A model generated the notes under the pieces. That model worked only from the letters and a program-made list of their open reading frames with translations. It had not been told where the DNA came from and searched no databases. The position numbers and the translations under genes were made by a program. This document shows positions 61,549-64,000 of a DNA stretch of 64,000 nucleotides, in pieces; position 1 is the first letter of the stretch; each line of letters begins with the position of its first letter. This DNA comes from JANYCO01 sp035535995. GTDB taxonomy: Bacteria; Bacteroidota; Bacteroidia; Cytophagales; Cytophagaceae. The stretch is from positions 124,001-188,000 of the forward strand of contig DATLOZ010000022.1 of assembly GCA_035535995.1 (NCBI GenBank), written 5' to 3'.

Positions 61549-62493
61549 CTATGCCGGCACTTCCACATTGCCAAAAGAGAAACGATCTTTAAATGCAATC
61601 AGCTCTTGCTTCAGATCTGTTTGCGGAAGCGGAAAATATTTGGAAAGCTTCAGCAGCGGATTAATCTTCAGATCGTTCATTTCTAAGTGTTGGTTGATAA
61701 AAATGTATTCCATATCCGGATACAATTCTTTCAGCACATCGATCATGTCCAACACTTCAATATTTTTATCGGATAAATTGTAAACATCGGAAGGAGCTTT
61801 CGACAAGCGCAATTCCAGCAAGGCAGCAATTGTTTTGTCAATATGAATGAACGGACGAACCTGCTTACCCGAGCCATGGATCTGGATCCTGCCGTTGAAA
61901 TGCGCATCAAACATAAAACGGTTGATCACACTATCAAAACGGATGCAAGTACTAGGACCATATACTTTCGCGCAGCGAAGAATATAGGTGTTCATTTTAT
62001 TCATCAGTCTCGCTACGTGCGTTTCGCCTCTTAGTTTGGAAATGCTGTAATGATTGCTAGGATCAGCCGAAGCTGTTTCGTCTACTTCTTTTTTAGATTT
62101 TTCATACACACTGGCACAGCTCATGTAGATAAAACGAGATACTGATTTGGTCTCTTCCACTGCGTATACCAGTTCAGCAGTTCCCCAGTGATTTACTTGC
62201 TCGTATATATGGCTATCAATGTTGGAAAAAGGTTTGGAAACTTTTGCCGCTAGGTGATATACAACATCAATATCTTTTAAAACTTTTCTAAGCTTCCTGG
62301 AATCGAGCAATTCTCCAAATTCAAATCTTACTTTGCCATTGCTGATCTTATGACTTAGGCTAGTGAAAAAATTGTAGTTCTCCCGGCTTAGGTTGTCGTA
62401 TACCACAATGGAAGAAACATCGTCTTTTTTGGAAAGTTCATAGACCAATTCTGCTCCGATATATCCTGCGCCGCCGGTGATTAGTATATTCAT
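61549..62493 (-). CDS. NAD-dependent epimerase/dehydratase (extended SDR)
   Basis: 314 residues. Rossmann motif GGAGYIGAE (about residues 7-15), and the catalytic YSISK (Tyr-x-x-x-Lys, about 146-150) after SCASVYEKS. The sequence resembles UDP-glucose/GalNAc-4-epimerase-like SDRs. No partner glycosyltransferase is present, so sugar specificity is unknown. It probably makes an activated sugar for an envelope glycan. The next gene upstream is cysH. Confidence 0.85.
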   Translation of the reverse strand: MNILITGGAGYIGAELVYELSKKDDVSSIVVYDNLSRENYNFFTSLSHKISNGKVRFEFGELLDSRKLRKVLKDIDVVYHLAAKVSKPFSNIDSHIYEQVNHWGTAELVYAVEETKSVSRFIYMSCASVYEKSKKEVDETASADPSNHYSISKLRGETHVARLMNKMNTYILRCAKVYGPSTCIRFDSVINRFMFDAHFNGRIQIHGSGKQVRPFIHIDKTIAALLELRLSKAPSDVYNLSDKNIEVLDMIDVLKELYPDMEYIFINQHLEMNDLKINPLLKLSKYFPLPQTDLKQELIAFKDRFSFGNVEVPA

Positions 62494-62515
62494 TCTTTTT
62501 TAAATTAGTTAAGAT

Positions 62516-62580
62516 AAGTTATGAATGTTGAATTATGAGTTATGAATTAATTCAACATTCATAACTCATAACTTATAATT
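62516..62580. repeat. Family A palindrome copy 13
   Basis: AGTTATGAATGTTGAATTATG opposed by CAACATTCATAACTCATAAC between cysH and the SDR gene. It reaches the cysH stop codon. Confidence 0.85.
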
Positions 62581-63235
62581 ATTTTTGCACTAAATCTGTA
62601 TTTAACCCACACTCTGTTTTCTTCAATCCAAACCATCTTCCTTCTCGCTCGTTCCATTCGAGGTCGAATTTGCGCGTACACGGTTCGCAACCGATACTAA
62701 GATAGCCTTTCTCTTCGAGCGGATGTTTTGGTAAATTATGTTCCTTCATGTAAAGGTGGATCATTTTATTGGTCCAATCGAGCATCGGGTGAAAGCGGAT
62801 CACACCATGCGGCGCTTTTTCTTCCAGTTTAAAGGCTTTGCGCACCGCACTCTGATCGCCGCGTACGCCGTTGATCCAAATATCATTCTCAGCCAAGATC
62901 GGATCTAAAGGCTGCACTTTATTGAGGAAGCAGCAATAGTCGGGATCGGAAGTGAAAAGCAATCTGCCTTGTGAATCTTTTTGCATCATCTTTGGCACAA
63001 AGGGAGTCACTTCCTGGATATTCAGATTATATTGTTGGGCAAGTTGATCTTTGAAAGCCACGGTTTCCGGGAAATGGTAACCTGTATTGATAAAATAAAC
63101 CGGGATAGAATTATCGATCTGGCTCAAGATATGTAGCAAGACAATGCTGTGCGATTGAAAAGAAGAAGTGGTAAACATTTTCTTCCCTTCTGCCTTATAC
63201 TTCTCTATCTGTTTTTTGATATCGTCTACGTTCAT
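62579..63235 (-). CDS. cysH: Phosphoadenylyl-sulfate/adenylyl-sulfate reductase
   Basis: 218 residues from the ATG at 63235; a TTG at 63271 would add 12. The PAPS/APS reductase fold has SFQSHSIVLLHIL near residue 27. Two Cys pairs are visible, DYCCFLNKV and CEPCTR, typical of Fe-S-containing (APS-type) reductases, and the C-terminal KKTECGLN carries the catalytic Cys. The enzyme reduces activated sulfate to sulfite. The siroheme gene at 11072-11674 would make the cofactor of the following sulfite reductase, whose gene is not here. Confidence 0.9.
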   Translation of the reverse strand: MNVDDIKKQIEKYKAEGKKMFTTSSFQSHSIVLLHILSQIDNSIPVYFINTGYHFPETVAFKDQLAQQYNLNIQEVTPFVPKMMQKDSQGRLLFTSDPDYCCFLNKVQPLDPILAENDIWINGVRGDQSAVRKAFKLEEKAPHGVIRFHPMLDWTNKMIHLYMKEHNLPKHPLEEKGYLSIGCEPCTRKFDLEWNEREGRWFGLKKTECGLNTDLVQK

Positions 63236-63373
63236 AAGCGGGCGGGATTTGTATCTTTTATATAAATTCAAAAAAGATTTATTTAGTTCAAATCCTGATA
63301 GGCATGCAAAATAGTAGATTTTGGGTATTTTTAAAAACTTGACGGAAGTTTTAAATCTGTTGGTAATTAGAAA

Positions 63374-63484
63374 AGATACCAGCTGCCGGATGCCAGATCC
63401 CGGATAAAATTTTTGTATCTTATTTCCCCAACTAGCCTTTGTAACCGTTACAAACTAAATTATCGGGATCTTGCATCTGGCATT
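63374..63484. repeat. Family C palindrome copy 6
   Basis: GATACCAGCTGCCGGATGCC opposed by GGATCTTGCATCTGGCATTC. It lies upstream of queD and downstream of the cysH promoter region. Confidence 0.75.
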
Positions 63485-63588
63485 CATTGTATATTAGAAA
63501 GAGGTTAACCTTCGTCATAATGAACTTTTGACAACCTTCATCAGTTTTTAAAAAATAATTGTGTAATTTTAAGTTCTTATATTTCTTA

Positions 63589-63996
63589 ATGAGAATAGCT
63601 GTATACAGAAAAGAACATTTCAACGCTGCTCACCGCCTGTTCAATCCCGAATGGAGCGATGAAACCAATAACAAAGTATTTGGGAAATGTAATAATCCTA
63701 ATTTTCACGGACATAATTATGAGCTAATCGTTAAAGTAACCGGAGAGATCGACCCGGCTACAGGCTATGTCATCGACATGAAGCTGCTCAGTGATACGAT
63801 CAAGGAACATGTATTGAAAAAATTTGACCATAAAAACCTGAATCTCGATGCGCAAGAATTCAAACATCTTAACCCAACGGCAGAAAACATTGCAGTGGTT
63901 ATTTGGAATATTTTGAGAGAAAAAATTGATAAAAAACACGATTTAAAAATTACCTTATATGAAACAGAAAGAAACTTCGTTGAATACCCGGCATAA
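63589..63996 (+). CDS. queD: 6-carboxy-5,6,7,8-tetrahydropterin synthase / PTPS-like
   Basis: 135 residues from the ATG at 63589 (MRIAVYRKEHFNAAHRL). Zinc His ligands are in FNAAHRL (about 15) and FHGHNYEL (about 40-42), and the catalytic Cys in GKCNNPNFHGH (about 33). The family includes QueD (queuosine and deazaguanine synthesis) and 6-pyruvoyl-tetrahydropterin synthase. QueD is the common bacterial assignment, and no tetrahydrobiopterin gene is near. The next genes lie outside the window. Confidence 0.88.
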   Translation: MRIAVYRKEHFNAAHRLFNPEWSDETNNKVFGKCNNPNFHGHNYELIVKVTGEIDPATGYVIDMKLLSDTIKEHVLKKFDHKNLNLDAQEFKHLNPTAENIAVVIWNILREKIDKKHDLKITLYETERNFVEYPA

Positions 63997-64000
63997 ACAT

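Noticed and set aside
5918..62580. CRISPR-like impression from many repeats
   Set aside because: The repeats are palindromic, unequal in spacing and scattered in single gaps; no spacer array and no cas genes.

Overview
The window looks like a chromosomal segment of a free-living member of the Bacteroidota, probably Chitinophagales, Sphingobacteriales or Cytophagales. Four things point there: proteins with type IX secretion (T9SS) C-terminal sorting domains, one with a gliding-motility-type (type B) C-terminus, promoters with the Bacteroidota -33 TTTG / -7 TAnnTTTG pattern, and several Bacteroidota-typical families (DUF4468, BtuG-like propeller, Reg_prop sensor). I see no rRNA, tRNA, CRISPR array, phage or replication origin.

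Layout. 0-6 kb: a partial low-molecular-weight phosphatase, a small secreted protein, the two enzymes that turn agmatine into putrescine on either side of inorganic pyrophosphatase, then grpE-dnaJ. 6-19.5 kb: a T9SS type B cell-surface protein, a double ABC ATPase, precorrin-2 dehydrogenase, kdsB, a 0.42-kb GIY-YIG element with 41-bp terminal inverted repeats, an LTA-synthase-like membrane sulfatase, and a vitamin B12 uptake locus (cobalamin riboswitch, BtuB-type receptor, BtuG-like propeller lipoprotein). 19.5-34 kb: hisB-hisH-hisA-[DUF4412-like]-hisF, trpS, a Ppx/GppA phosphatase, B12-dependent metH, and a Reg_prop sensor lacking an output domain. 34-39.7 kb: two tandem leader-peptide/attenuator units ahead of an EamA exporter and a PLP aminotransferase, small membrane proteins and lipoproteins, and a thioredoxin-like gene under a MerR-type promoter. 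39.7-53.4 kb: a beta-helix T9SS adhesin, a TetR-MFS efflux pair, a large GH16 glucanase, a K+/H+ antiporter and an MtfA-like peptidase. 53.9-64 kb: sufS-sufE-sufT-like with a bacilliredoxin, a PAS histidine kinase with a STAS-like partner, a FucP-like permease next to a GH13 amylase, an epimerase, cysH and queD.

Functional threads. Sulfur and one-carbon metabolism recur: cysH, the siroheme enzyme, metH, B12 uptake and suf. Polysaccharide use recurs too (GH16, GH13, FucP-like permease, T9SS export).

The intergenic DNA is the most unusual part. At least eight families of palindromic or inverted repeats occupy most gaps, in places supplying the stop codons of neighbouring genes. Two small nuclease-like genes (GIY-YIG and DUF559) lie inside or beside such repeats. 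The best candidates for undescribed biology are the GIY-YIG element and its possible link to the dispersed repeats, and the tandem attenuator pair upstream of the EamA/aminotransferase operon.
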